Shown here one piece after another: positions 24,943-34,286 of a stretch of DNA of 64,000 nt. The translations under genes and the position numbers were made by a program. Numbering within the stretch: position 1 is the first letter of the stretch; each line of letters starts with the position of its first letter. Source of the DNA: Paenibacillus sp. DMB5 (GTDB lineage: Bacteria; Bacillota; Bacilli; Paenibacillales; Paenibacillaceae); NCBI RefSeq assembly GCF_001517085.1, contig NZ_LRAC01000128.1:1-64000 (forward strand), written 5' to 3'. The notes under the pieces are model-generated. The model saw only the letters and a program-made list of their open reading frames with translations. It made no database searches and had not been told where the DNA came from.

Positions 24943-27807
24943 TTGCTTCATATAACCGTTCTTGTTCCGTTTCTGCTGGCCCTAATGATAGCGCTTCTAC
25001 GCGGGAAGCTGCCGAAACTCCATAGAGGGTGGATGGTGCTTGCCGGACCGCTGGCGCTGTTCGTTTATTTTTTGACCCGCATACCGGTCATCAAGGGAGG
25101 GGACTCCGGATACGAGACTGTATCATGGATTCCGTCACTTGGCATTGATCTGGTGTTCCACCTGGATGGATTAAGTTTGCTGTTTGCATTGCTGATTACA
25201 GGGATGGGGACGCTCGTCATCACCTATTCCATTTACTATCTGGACAAACGAAAGGAAGAGCTGACCCCGTTTTATGTGTATTTGCTGTTATTCATGGGGG
25301 CTATGCTTGGAGTCGTACTGTCCGATAATCTGATGGTGCTGTACGGTTTCTGGGAGTTGACCAGTGTATCCTCATTCCTGCTGATTGCTTTTTGGCACCG
25401 CAGACAGAAGTCGCGTTACGGTGCACTCAAGTCGATGCTGATTACCGTTTTCGGCGGTCTGGCGATGTTCGCAGGCTTCCTGATGCTGTATGTCATGACC
25501 GGGACATTCAGCATCCGGGAAATCTGGAGCCAGGCTGGCGATATTAGCGGACATACGCTATTTATACCTGCGATGCTGCTTATCCTGCTAGGGGCCTTTA
25601 CCAAGTCAGCCCAGTTTCCGTTTCACATCTGGCTTCCTGATGCAATGGAAGCGCCGACTCCGGTCAGTGCTTACCTGCATTCGGCAACCATGGTCAAAGC
25701 CGGCCTGTATCTGGTCGCGCGTTTCAGCCCGGTGTTTGCGGGGCAACATGAGTGGTTTTGGATTGTGTCGGGTGTCGGCCTGATCACCTTGATCTATGGA
25801 TCGATCCAGGCGATGAAGCAGACGGACCTGAAGGCTCTGTTAGCCTACTCCACTATCAGTCAGCTAGGACTGATTATGGGATTACTCGGAATGGGATCGG
25901 CAGCTTCATTCTATACGGGTGAAGAAGCTGTATACTATACCGCCGCAACAACGGCAGCGCTGTTCCATTTATTTAACCATGCCATATTTAAAGGTTCATT
26001 GTTTATGGTTGTCGGAATCGTCGACCATGAGACGAATACCCGTGATCTGCGCAAGCTGGGCGGGCTGGTATCACTGATGCCGGTTACCTTTACAGTTGCG
26101 CTGATCGGAAGCTTCTCGATGGCGGGTCTGCCGCCGTTCGCCGGATTCCTTAGTAAGGAAATGTTCTTCACTGCAGTTCTGAATATCAGGGAGCTCGATA
26201 TCCTGAGCGTGCAATCCCTGTTTACAATCGTTCCGGTTGTAGCCTGGATTGCAAGCATCTTTACCTTTGCATACAGCATGATTATGGTTTTCCATACCTT
26301 CTTCGGAAAGTACCAGCCTGAGAAGCTGGATAAGAAACCGCATGAGGCGCCGTTCGGGCTGCTGCTGTCGCCGATCCTGCTGGCTTTGCTGGCAGTGGTG
26401 ACTGGCCTGTTCCCGAATATGCTGTCCAAAACGCTGATTGTACCGGGTATGAATGCGATCCATCCGCAGATAGCAGCGGGCTCTCCTTTTTACGTCAATA
26501 TTTATTTCTGGCACGGCTTCACTACCGAAGTCTGGATGACGCTGGGTGTTATTATTCTGGGGATTGTTGTGTACCGGATCTATGGCCGGCTTAGCCTCGT
26601 GGATAAAGAATGGGGCAGAGGCAGAGGCTATACGCTTAACCAGGTATATGACGGAAGTATCCGGCTCGTCGAGCGGACTTCACGTTCGATTACCGGGCTC
26701 TATATGACGGGCTCAATGCGGCATTACCTGATGTATATTTTTACATTGATCATTGTGGTTGTAGGCGGGTCCATGCTGTATACAGACGGCATTACCCTGG
26801 GTCAGGGCGAGTATGCTCCGGTATCCTTCTTTGAAGTAGTTGCCGTATTGGTCCTTCTGACCGGTACACTGGCCATTCCGTTCGCCAAGTCCAGGGTGTC
26901 GGCGATTCTGCTGACAGGCATGGTGGGCTACATGGTAACGCTGCTCTTTATCCTGTTCCGTGCACCTGATCTGGCACTTACCCAGATGATTGTCGAGGTA
27001 GTGTCTGTCACACTGTTCCTGCTCTGCTTCAGGCATCTGCCAAGGCTTGGGCGGGAGAAGGTGAAATTCAAGCTGAAGCTGCCGAAGCTGATTATATCCA
27101 TCGGGTTCGGAGCAACCATGACGCTGGTCGCCCTGGCGGCGCTTGACAGCAGCCCGTTTGAATCCATATCAACCTTCTATACAGAGAACAGCTATAAGCT
27201 GGGCGGCGGCAAAAACATCGTCAATGTTCTGCTGGTGGATTTCCGCGGATTCGATACCATGTTTGAAATTACCGTATTGGGACTGGCCTCGCTGGCCATT
27301 TATTCCATGATCAAGCTGAAGGTGGAACCGGATAATAAGCCTGCAGCAGTTAAGAGCATGTTTGACGATGAAAAGCCCCTTTACTCCCGCAGCAATGACG
27401 TGCTGCTTCAATCGGTAGCGAAGGTAGCATTCGTCATCATCATTACGTTCTCTTTATATCTGTTCTTTGCCGGTCACAATAATCCGGGCGGCGGCTTTAT
27501 CGGAGCCCTGATGGCTGCGGCAGCGCTTATACTGCTGGCTATCGCGTTCGGTATGGATTTTGTTGAAAAGGTTCTTCCGGTCAATTACCGTGTGCTAATT
27601 GCAGTTGGTATCCTACTGGCTTTCCTGACCGGGATAGGGTCGTTTTTATATGATGTACCCTTCCTCAGCCAGGACTTTGGCTATTTTGATCTGCCGGTAA
27701 TGGGTACAACCGAGCTGACCACAGCGATGCTGTTTGATCTGGGTGTCTACCTGTCGGTTATCGGTGTCACAATGAATATAATCTTTACGATCGGGAGGGA
27801 TAACTGA
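24943..27807 (+). CDS. mrpA: Na+/H+ antiporter Mrp subunit A fused to subunit B
   Basis: 954 residues. The N-terminal 500 residues are the complex-I ND5-like antiporter core (LLFALLITGMGTLVITYSIYYLD, APTPVSAYLHSATMVKAGLYLVARF, LAYSTISQLGLIMGLLGMG). The middle part is the MrpA C-terminal extension. The last about 140 residues, after KVAFVIIITFSLYLFFAGHNNPGGGFIGALM, are a complete MnhB/MrpB domain. No separate mrpB gene follows, so A and B are one polypeptide. TTG 24943 is the start because AAGGAGG lies 7 nt upstream; the longer frame begins before this RBS. It exchanges Na+ for H+ at the membrane together with C-G. Confidence 0.92.
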   Translation: MLHITVLVPFLLALMIALLRGKLPKLHRGWMVLAGPLALFVYFLTRIPVIKGGDSGYETVSWIPSLGIDLVFHLDGLSLLFALLITGMGTLVITYSIYYLDKRKEELTPFYVYLLLFMGAMLGVVLSDNLMVLYGFWELTSVSSFLLIAFWHRRQKSRYGALKSMLITVFGGLAMFAGFLMLYVMTGTFSIREIWSQAGDISGHTLFIPAMLLILLGAFTKSAQFPFHIWLPDAMEAPTPVSAYLHSATMVKAGLYLVARFSPVFAGQHEWFWIVSGVGLITLIYGSIQAMKQTDLKALLAYSTISQLGLIMGLLGMGSAASFYTGEEAVYYTAATTAALFHLFNHAIFKGSLFMVVGIVDHETNTRDLRKLGGLVSLMPVTFTVALIGSFSMAGLPPFAGFLSKEMFFTAVLNIRELDILSVQSLFTIVPVVAWIASIFTFAYSMIMVFHTFFGKYQPEKLDKKPHEAPFGLLLSPILLALLAVVTGLFPNMLSKTLIVPGMNAIHPQIAAGSPFYVNIYFWHGFTTEVWMTLGVIILGIVVYRIYGRLSLVDKEWGRGRGYTLNQVYDGSIRLVERTSRSITGLYMTGSMRHYLMYIFTLIIVVVGGSMLYTDGITLGQGEYAPVSFFEVVAVLVLLTGTLAIPFAKSRVSAILLTGMVGYMVTLLFILFRAPDLALTQMIVEVVSVTLFLLCFRHLPRLGREKVKFKLKLPKLIISIGFGATMTLVALAALDSSPFESISTFYTENSYKLGGGKNIVNVLLVDFRGFDTMFEITVLGLASLAIYSMIKLKVEPDNKPAAVKSMFDDEKPLYSRSNDVLLQSVAKVAFVIIITFSLYLFFAGHNNPGGGFIGALMAAAALILLAIAFGMDFVEKVLPVNYRVLIAVGILLAFLTGIGSFLYDVPFLSQDFGYFDLPVMGTTELTTAMLFDLGVYLSVIGVTMNIIFTIGRDN

Positions 27808-28142
27808 TGGAACTCCTTATTGCCCTGGCGATCGGTGTCTTGTTTACTGTGGGTGTGTATCTGGTGCTCTCCAAAAGCCTGCTTCGTATCCTGCTGGGGA
27901 CGACACTGATTACTCACGGGGTTCATCTGCTGCTGCTCACCATGGCCGGACTCAAGACCGGTGCTTCACCGCTGCTTGGCGAGAAAGCGGAATCTTATGT
28001 CGATCCCCTGCCGCAGGCGCTTATCCTCACTTCGATCGTAATCAGCTTCGGGGTGTCGGCTTTCTTCATCGTTCTTGCTTACCGGGCTTACCGTTCGGCA
28101 GGTATGGATGATGTGGAAGGCAGCAAGGGGGAGAGACCATGA
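27807..28142 (+). CDS. mrpC: Na+/H+ antiporter Mrp subunit C
   Basis: 111 residues, three membrane helices, NuoK-like: GVYLVLSKSLLRILLGTTLITHGVHLLLL, then DPLPQALILTSIVISFGVSAFFIVLAYRAYR. Its start codon overlaps the stop of mrpA (TGATGG), and its end overlaps mrpD by 4 bp. Confidence 0.93.
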   Translation: MELLIALAIGVLFTVGVYLVLSKSLLRILLGTTLITHGVHLLLLTMAGLKTGASPLLGEKAESYVDPLPQALILTSIVISFGVSAFFIVLAYRAYRSAGMDDVEGSKGERP

Positions 28143-29617
28143 ACAACCTGCTGGTGCTGCCTCTGCTGATTCCGGCTTTTACGGCAGTGATCCTGATTTT
28201 TCTGAAAGAGCAGATTGGCCTGCAGCGTATTATCAGTGCGGTCAGTGTGTTTCTGAATATTGCAGTTGCGGTAACGATTGTGTACCAGGTTAAAACGGAT
28301 GGAATTCAAACGCTGCATATGGGAGGATGGCTGCCGCCGTACGGCATTATCTTTGTTGCAGATATGTTTGCGGCGCTGCTGGTCCTGGTGACGGCGGTCG
28401 TAGGTGCAGCTTGCCTGTTCTTTTCCTTTGCCAGCATCGGTGAGGAGCGGGAGCGGTTCTACTACTACACGTTTTTCCACTTTCTGCTCACAGGCGTGAT
28501 CGGATCCTTCCTTACCGGTGACTTGTTCAACCTGTTCGTTTGCTTTGAGGTGCTGCTGGTTGCCTCCTATTCCATGATTGTGCTGGGCGGTACGAGAGTC
28601 CAGCTGCGCGAGACGCTGAAATATATACTGGTCAATGTCATTTCCTCTGCTCTGTTTGTAGCAGCAATTGCTTATCTGTATGGTGCGACAGGCACGCTTA
28701 ACATGGCACATCTGGCTATGCGTGTCGCAGAGGCAGGACAGGGCGGCGTCATGAATGTTATCGCTGTGCTGCTGCTGCTCGTGTTCTCACTCAAGGCGGG
28801 TCTGCTGCTCTTCTTCTGGCTTCCGGATTCCTACAGCGCTCCTCCGCTGGCGGTAAGGGCATTGTTCGGCGCATTGCTGACCAAAGTAGGACTGTATGCC
28901 ATCACCCGTGTGTTTACGCTGATCTTTATCCATAATCCGGATCTGACGCATTCGCTGATGGCCTGGATGGCGGGAGCAACGATGATTCTGGGAGCGATCG
29001 GAGCGCTGGCGTACAATGATCTGAGCCGGATTTTCAACTATAACATAGTAATAAGCGTCGGCTTTATTGCTTTTGGTATTTCAGTTCTAACCGAGGATTC
29101 GCTCAGCGGGGCCGTGTTCTATCTGATGCATGACATGATTGCCAAGGCGCTGCTGTTCTTCCTGGGCGGAATGATTCTGGCCGCTTCCGGAACAGAGCAG
29201 CTGAAACAGATGGGCGGCCTGATCCGCAGATACCCCTACACAGGGTGGATGTTCTTTATACTAACGCTTGCCCTGGTGGGTGTACCCCCGCTTAGCGGGT
29301 TTGCCGGCAAGGTTATGATGATCCGCAGCGGGTTTGGTGAATTGCATGTAGCACTTTCGCTGATTGCGCTGGCGTCAAGCTTCGTTGTTCTGTACTCGCT
29401 GATCAAAGTGTTCCAGGAAGTATTCTGGGGCGGCGAGAGAAGTGAGGAGGAGATTCATCCCCTGCGCTACAAAGCGATGATGGCACCGGCTGCTGTACTG
29501 TTTGTCCTTCTGATTCTGATGGGTATCGGTGCCGAGACGGTGAACGAATATGTTCTCCAGGCCGGAGCTGTCCTGGCTGATCCGGCACAATACATTAACG
29601 CTGTCATGAAGGAGTAG
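28139..29617 (+). CDS. mrpD: Na+/H+ antiporter Mrp subunit D
   Basis: 492 residues, NuoN/ND2-like with about 14 helices. Characteristic blocks are LTGDLFNLFVCFEVLLVASYSMIVLGG, LKAGLLLFFWLPDSYSAPPLAVRALFGALLTKVGLYAITR and YNIVISVGFIAFGI. It carries the conserved membrane Glu and Lys residues of the proton pathway (E in CFEVLL, K in LTKVGLY). Overlaps mrpC by 4 bp and abuts mrpE. Confidence 0.93.
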   Translation: MNNLLVLPLLIPAFTAVILIFLKEQIGLQRIISAVSVFLNIAVAVTIVYQVKTDGIQTLHMGGWLPPYGIIFVADMFAALLVLVTAVVGAACLFFSFASIGEERERFYYYTFFHFLLTGVIGSFLTGDLFNLFVCFEVLLVASYSMIVLGGTRVQLRETLKYILVNVISSALFVAAIAYLYGATGTLNMAHLAMRVAEAGQGGVMNVIAVLLLLVFSLKAGLLLFFWLPDSYSAPPLAVRALFGALLTKVGLYAITRVFTLIFIHNPDLTHSLMAWMAGATMILGAIGALAYNDLSRIFNYNIVISVGFIAFGISVLTEDSLSGAVFYLMHDMIAKALLFFLGGMILAASGTEQLKQMGGLIRRYPYTGWMFFILTLALVGVPPLSGFAGKVMMIRSGFGELHVALSLIALASSFVVLYSLIKVFQEVFWGGERSEEEIHPLRYKAMMAPAAVLFVLLILMGIGAETVNEYVLQAGAVLADPAQYINAVMKE

Positions 29618-30103
29618 ATGCGGATGGCTTTTCAAATATTGTTGAATTTCATGATAACTTTCCTGTGGATGTTCCTAAATAATGACTGGACGGCTTCCGG
29701 CTTCATTGTCGGCTATGTGCTGGGTATTGTTGTACTGTTCGGATTACGCCGGTTCTTTAACGGCCGCTTGTATATTGACAGAGGATGGGCTGTAGTAAAA
29801 CTGGGTATATTGTTTCTCCGGGAGCTGGTCGTATCCAGTTATGTGGTAGTAAAGGCGGTGCTGAGACCCAATCTAAACATACGACCTGCTATTCTGATGT
29901 ACACCACGGAGCTGGAGTCGGACTGGGAGATTGCCGTGCTGATTACCCTGCTCTGCCTGACTCCGGGATCGGTTGTTCTGGAGGTATCCAAAGATAACCG
30001 GACCTTATATATTCATGCTATGGATATCGAGGACGCCGAACAGTTCAGAGACAATATCCGCAATACGTTTGAACGCGCGATTCTGGAGGTGTCCCGTACA
30101 TGA
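29618..30103 (+). CDS. mrpE: Na+/H+ antiporter Mrp subunit E
   Basis: 161 residues: two to three N-terminal helices, then the conserved VVKAVLRPNLNIRPAI and a cytoplasmic domain with TLLCLTPGSVVLEVSKDNRTLYIHAMD. The ATG follows directly on the mrpD stop; the last 4 bp overlap mrpF. In other Mrp systems E is needed for full assembly. Confidence 0.93.
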   Translation: MRMAFQILLNFMITFLWMFLNNDWTASGFIVGYVLGIVVLFGLRRFFNGRLYIDRGWAVVKLGILFLRELVVSSYVVVKAVLRPNLNIRPAILMYTTELESDWEIAVLITLLCLTPGSVVLEVSKDNRTLYIHAMDIEDAEQFRDNIRNTFERAILEVSRT

Positions 30104-30393
30104 TCCACTTTATACTCATGCTGTCGGTTTCCATCATGGTCATTTCTATAGGCATTTGTGCCTGGAGGCTGGTGAAGGGGCCGTCACTGCCTGACCGGAT
30201 TGCCGCACTGGATACAATCGGCATTAATCTGCTGGCCATGGTGGCGGTGCTCTCGGTACTCTTTAAGACCCAATCCTTCATTGAATATATACTGCTGATC
30301 GGAATTCTCTCTTTTATCGGAACGATGGCCTTTGCCAGATATATCGAAAGGAGAGTGGTGTTTGAACATGGAAGTGATCAAAACGATAGTTGA
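30100..30393 (+). CDS. mrpF: Na+/H+ antiporter Mrp subunit F
   Basis: 97 residues, three helices, with the conserved KGPSLPDRIAALDTIGINLLAM segment. It overlaps mrpE by 4 bp and mrpG by about 30 bp. Confidence 0.93.
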   Translation: MIHFILMLSVSIMVISIGICAWRLVKGPSLPDRIAALDTIGINLLAMVAVLSVLFKTQSFIEYILLIGILSFIGTMAFARYIERRVVFEHGSDQNDS

Positions 30394-30748
30394 GCTGCTG
30401 TTTGCACTGCTTATTCTGACTGGGGCGCTGTTAAGTGCGGTCAGCTCGTTTGGACTGATCCGTCTCCCCGATGTGTATCTGAGATCCCATGCCGCGGCCA
30501 AAAGTGCCACGCTTGGTGTCCTGTGTGTGCTCAGCGGCGCGTTCCTCTACTACGCCTTTTTCCTCGATTACATCAGCGCGAAGCTGCTGCTGGGGATTGT
30601 GTTCGTATTCATGACCTCGCCTTTGTCGGCTCACCTGACCGGGCGTGCTGCCTACCGGACCGGCGTTCCGCTGTGGAACCGGCGTATCCAGGACGATTTG
30701 AAAGAGGTCCTGGAGAAGGAGCGGATCAAGTCTGACCCGACTGCATAG
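30362..30748 (+). CDS. mrpG: Na+/H+ antiporter Mrp subunit G
   Basis: About 128 residues, three helices, with FGLIRLPDVYLRSHAAAKSATLGV and the conserved MTSPLSAHLTGRAAYRTGVPLW. The TTG at 30362 has AAGGAG 8 nt upstream and the ATG at 30368 has it 14 nt upstream, so both are possible. Last gene of the operon, followed by a terminator. Confidence 0.92.
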   Translation: MNMEVIKTIVELLFALLILTGALLSAVSSFGLIRLPDVYLRSHAAAKSATLGVLCVLSGAFLYYAFFLDYISAKLLLGIVFVFMTSPLSAHLTGRAAYRTGVPLWNRRIQDDLKEVLEKERIKSDPTA

Positions 30749-30760
30749 CTTCAGAATTGA

Positions 30761-30808
30761 AACAGGGATGTCTTCCGGCCATGGCTGGCTGAGGGCATCC
30801 CTGTTTTT
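30761..30808 (+). terminator. Terminator of the mrp operon
   Basis: AACAGGGATG, large loop with inner pairing, CATCCCTGTT, T-run. Converges with the MFS gene. Confidence 0.85.
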
Positions 30809-30812
30809 ATGA

Positions 30813-32066
30813 TTAAATGCTGTGTTGCAGTTTCTTGCGGTTATGCTGAGCGGTACGTCTGCGGTAAATATGCAGCATTACATAGGAGAGGACAAATGCT
30901 GCTGTTACAAGCCATAACGGAATCCGCGGGTCCAGCTTGTAAGCCCAGCCGCCGATGATGCCCGCAGGTGCGGTGAACAGCAGGATCAGCACAGACAGCA
31001 TGGAAAATACCTTGGCCCGTTTGTCATCATCAATGGCGTTCTGCACGGCAGCTTCCAGATAAGGCGAGCTGATCATCAGTCCTACAGCCGCCAGAATAGT
31101 GCTGAGTCCGATCCACAGCAGGCTGGAGGAAGGGTAGATCACCAGCATGACATTCGAGACTGCAGACAGTCCAAATCCGGCCATCATGGCGTTATGGGCA
31201 GCCTGATCGGGAATCTTGGGCATCAGCAGCCAAAGCGTCACCAGCATAATGACGGAGGAGACCGCAGGGAAAAGAGAGATGATTCCGCTGTCAATCCGTA
31301 AGTAGTCTGCCATATAAAGCGAAAGATAAGTCGTCTTCAGCGTTGCCTGGAAATTGAATAGGATGTATACGCCAAATATCAGCAGCAGATTGCGGTCCGT
31401 TCCCAGCTCCCGGAAAGCGCCGCCATATTCGACCATGCTCTCTCTGAGTCCCAGCTCACGGGTCTCCTGGCGCTTCCTGATCCCAGCCTCCGTCTCACGT
31501 GTCGTCAGCTGGCGTCCGATAAACTGAAAGGTCATGAAGAGAAAGGCGATCACATACATAATCCGCATGCCTGTGACCATACCGTACTCATTCACAAGGA
31601 GGCCGCCCAGCGGTGCGAATAATCCGCCTATCACACCGATGATCTGCAGCAGGGTGAATACATAGGTCCGGTCAGAGGGACGGGTATCCTCAACAATCAG
31701 ACAATAAAATGCGATATGCGGCACACGCTGGAAGCCGTTAATGATGGCAGCCGCCACAAAAAACCACAGGTTCTGCGAAAAGGCCCATAACAGGGTAGCC
31801 AGACTCCAGCTGAGCAGGTCAAAGTACAGAATTGCCCGTTTGCGGCCCATGCGGTCGGTCAAATATCCGCTCAGCAAAGAGGAGAGTACCTGCACAATCA
31901 GACCGATGGTTGTAATCCAGCCGATGTTCAGCTCGGTCAGTCCAAGCTCGTACATGTACAGGGTAGCATAGGTGGAGAACATGCTGTACGGAATCAGGAA
32001 AAAAGGCTCAAAGGTCAGGCAGCCCCGGCTGTTTCCCTGCAGCCGCGGAAAAAGAGTTTTTGCCAT
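30813..32066 (-). CDS. MFS transporter
   Basis: 417 residues, twelve predicted membrane helices. The family loop-2/3 signature is YLTDRMGRKRAILYFD, with a basic middle loop (ETEAGIRKRQETRELG). The start at 32066 has GGAGGA upstream; the longer frame from 32108 begins upstream of that RBS. The substrate is unknown. A Fur-family-like box fills the promoter spacer, which would fit a metal- or siderophore-related exporter, but this is inference. Confidence 0.85.
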   Translation of the reverse strand: MAKTLFPRLQGNSRGCLTFEPFFLIPYSMFSTYATLYMYELGLTELNIGWITTIGLIVQVLSSLLSGYLTDRMGRKRAILYFDLLSWSLATLLWAFSQNLWFFVAAAIINGFQRVPHIAFYCLIVEDTRPSDRTYVFTLLQIIGVIGGLFAPLGGLLVNEYGMVTGMRIMYVIAFLFMTFQFIGRQLTTRETEAGIRKRQETRELGLRESMVEYGGAFRELGTDRNLLLIFGVYILFNFQATLKTTYLSLYMADYLRIDSGIISLFPAVSSVIMLVTLWLLMPKIPDQAAHNAMMAGFGLSAVSNVMLVIYPSSSLLWIGLSTILAAVGLMISSPYLEAAVQNAIDDDKRAKVFSMLSVLILLFTAPAGIIGGWAYKLDPRIPLWLVTAAFVLSYVMLHIYRRRTAQHNRKKLQHSI

Positions 32067-32111
32067 GAAGAAGTCCTCCGGATAGTAGTAAGAGATTATG
32101 AAGTCCAAACT

Positions 32112-32140
32112 ATTAAATGATAATTATAAGATAATGTCAA
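32112..32140 (-). promoter_or_regulatory. MFS promoter with Fur/PerR-like box
   Basis: Minus strand TTGACA (32135-32140), 17-bp spacer, TTTAAT (32112-32117). The spacer read on plus is TGATAATTATAAGATAA: the left Fur half-site is perfect, the right one degenerate. It matches the PerR consensus TTATAATNATTATAA about equally well. Confidence 0.5.
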
Positions 32141-32335
32141 TATAAGTGCTGATAGAGAGGGCAAGTAACCGGCTGTGGCAGAAACTGCTTCTATATAGAA
32201 CTCGTGCCTTGTACGTAACCGCGGAAGTTGCAGCGGGGTTTGATGTTACAGTAGACTAAGTTATAGCAACAGCTGAACATCCGAAAGGAAAAGATCATTT
32301 AATGCTGCGCTTACTCCAACAACAAGGTGGTTATC

Positions 32336-33439
32336 ATGTTTATTATCCTCGGACTCGTATTTATTCTTTTATACGCTGCAATTGTATTCTATATCGGCTG
32401 GAGCGGCTGGAGCTGGATTAAGCCCGCGGTATCGTCCAGATTCCGTCTGGTCTATATCATTCTGCTTGTTTTTCTGGCAAGCTCGCTGATTCTGTCCAGG
32501 GTTGTTGCCGGATCAGCTGTTCTGAGTGTAATCGGCAGTTATTGGCTGGCCCTGTTCAGCTTATCTGTGCTTGTGCTGCCTGTTATCCATCTGATCGTGT
32601 GGTTAACGAAGCTGTCCCGGCTGCCGCGCCATGCCGTCCAGAAATGGTCAGGAATCATCACTTTGCTGCTGCTGGCTGGTCTGATCGGGTTCGGCAGCTT
32701 TAATGCTTTCAGTCCGGTGACACGCTCCTATGACATCAGGATCGACAAGCCCGGCCCGGAGAGCGGCAAGCTGCATATTGTGATGGCATCGGATATGCAT
32801 TTTGGCTACCTGTCCGGCAAAAGCCATGCAGAGCGGATGGTCAGAGAGATCAACGCACTTAAACCCGATATCGTGCTTCTGCCAGGTGATATTGTGGATG
32901 ATGACATTATGCCTTACAAAAATAAGGGGATCGGGGATATTTTGTCCGGAATAAAAGCGCCGCTTGGTGTGTATGCCTCCTTGGGGAACCATGACCGGTT
33001 CGAAGGGGAGACACAGGAGCTGATCAGCCTGCTGGAGGAGAGCGGAATGCAGGTGCTGTATGACGAGACAGTCCAGGTTGGAGACTGGCTGACACTGGTA
33101 GGGCGGAAGGATTACAGCGATAAGGAGAGGGCGGGGCTGGCTGATCTTATTAAAGAGACAGACCGCACCAAGCCGGTTGTGATGCTGGAGCATCAGCCGG
33201 TTGAATTCGCCACCGCAGAGGAGCAGGGCATTGATCTGATGCTGTCCGGCCATACCCACCGCGGGCAGATCGCGCCTGCTAATCTGATTACCTCGCGGAT
33301 TTTTGAAAATGACTGGGGTTATCTGCAAAGAGGGCAGATGCACTCCATCGTATCCTCCGGATACGGCTTCTGGGGACCACCGATCCGCATCGGTTCCCGG
33401 TCGGAGATTGTGTCTATACAGGTGACGTTTGCTGACTGA
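32336..33439 (+). CDS. Membrane-anchored metallophosphoesterase
   Basis: About 367 residues. Four membrane helices (about residues 1-125) are followed by an external calcineurin-like phosphoesterase domain (PF00149) with all metal-site motifs: SDMHFG, LLPGDIVDDD, LGNHDRF, EHQP and SGHTHRGQ. The YkuE-like arrangement suggests action on lipid or wall-linked phosphoesters (inference). ATG 32336 is preferred because AAGGTGG overlaps the alternative GTG at 32327. Single gene with a terminator. Confidence 0.87.
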   Translation: MFIILGLVFILLYAAIVFYIGWSGWSWIKPAVSSRFRLVYIILLVFLASSLILSRVVAGSAVLSVIGSYWLALFSLSVLVLPVIHLIVWLTKLSRLPRHAVQKWSGIITLLLLAGLIGFGSFNAFSPVTRSYDIRIDKPGPESGKLHIVMASDMHFGYLSGKSHAERMVREINALKPDIVLLPGDIVDDDIMPYKNKGIGDILSGIKAPLGVYASLGNHDRFEGETQELISLLEESGMQVLYDETVQVGDWLTLVGRKDYSDKERAGLADLIKETDRTKPVVMLEHQPVEFATAEEQGIDLMLSGHTHRGQIAPANLITSRIFENDWGYLQRGQMHSIVSSGYGFWGPPIRIGSRSEIVSIQVTFAD

Positions 33440-33467
33440 ATGGCTATTGCAAAATGTCACAAATAAG

Positions 33468-33506
33468 AAAACACCAGGAGCAGCCTGAGGGCTGCCTCCT
33501 GTGTTT
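33468..33506 (+). terminator. Bidirectional terminator
   Basis: AAACAC-CAGGAGCAGCC, TGA, GGGCTGCCTCCTG-TGTTT. Confidence 0.8.
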
Positions 33507-33524
33507 CATTTAGCGGAGATTCCA

Positions 33525-34286
33525 TTATTTAAAGAATGGGGGTTCCATCAAACGGAGCTCATACTCATTTGTTAAACCTCCGGCAAGCGCATTCCGGCGC
33601 AAGTCCAGGTAAAGCTCTGCCTTCGTCGCATTGACATAAGGCTGCACAAACAAGACGCCGATGCCGAGTGCCAACAGGCCCAGCAGAATCCAGCCGATAA
33701 AGCTCAGATCAAGCACAAATATCCGGAATTTCTGACCGTGTGTCATTTGTCTGCTTAATTCCACTGCCCGTTTGTAACCAATGTTCGGATTGTCCGCAAG
33801 AATGAACGGTACCTGACTGTACGAATAGGATTTAATGATACCAGGAATGATCAGAAGCAGTGTCCATAAGAAAAGTAAAAAATTTCTCCAGAGCATTGTG
33901 CCCACTATAGCCCAGTAGCGGTCCATTCTGAACGAATAACCAATATGCCGCATACTGACTTCACCTTCGGCAGACTGCTTGAAATAACGCTGGGAGCCAA
34001 CAATTAGAGGTGAGCCAATCAGAATATGAAAAGCAATTCCTAACAATACGATGAACAAGCCGATGAACACTGCAATAAAAAGAAGAGGCCCTAAAACACC
34101 CCAGTCGGAAACAATACCCGAGTTTGTAATTTCTGTCCGCCCCGACGATCCCCAGTTTCGGTTAAAACTTGGAATGCCCGCACCTTCCCCGAGAATGACC
34201 AGGATTAAGCTGACTACAAAAGCCTTCCAATACGAGGTACGGAGCACCTCCTTGGCCCTTCGTTTCAGTTCTCCGCGTTCCCACAT
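33525..34286 (-). CDS. DUF975 family membrane protein
   Basis: 253 residues. The start MWERGELKRRAKEVLRTSYWKAF and the central IPGIIKSYSYSQVPFILADNPNIGYKRAVELSRQMTHGQKFRIFVLDLSFIGW are diagnostic for DUF975 proteins, integral membrane proteins of unknown role. About five helices. Purine-rich bases precede the start. Stands alone, convergent with the phosphoesterase gene. Confidence 0.9.
   Translation of the reverse strand: MWERGELKRRAKEVLRTSYWKAFVVSLILVILGEGAGIPSFNRNWGSSGRTEITNSGIVSDWGVLGPLLFIAVFIGLFIVLLGIAFHILIGSPLIVGSQRYFKQSAEGEVSMRHIGYSFRMDRYWAIVGTMLWRNFLLFLWTLLLIIPGIIKSYSYSQVPFILADNPNIGYKRAVELSRQMTHGQKFRIFVLDLSFIGWILLGLLALGIGVLFVQPYVNATKAELYLDLRRNALAGGLTNEYELRLMEPPFFK

Noticed and set aside
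28088..28711. Long minus-strand ORF (207 codons) inside mrpC/mrpD
   Set aside because: It is the antisense shadow of strongly conserved membrane subunits; Gln/His/Arg-rich translation is typical for such shadows.
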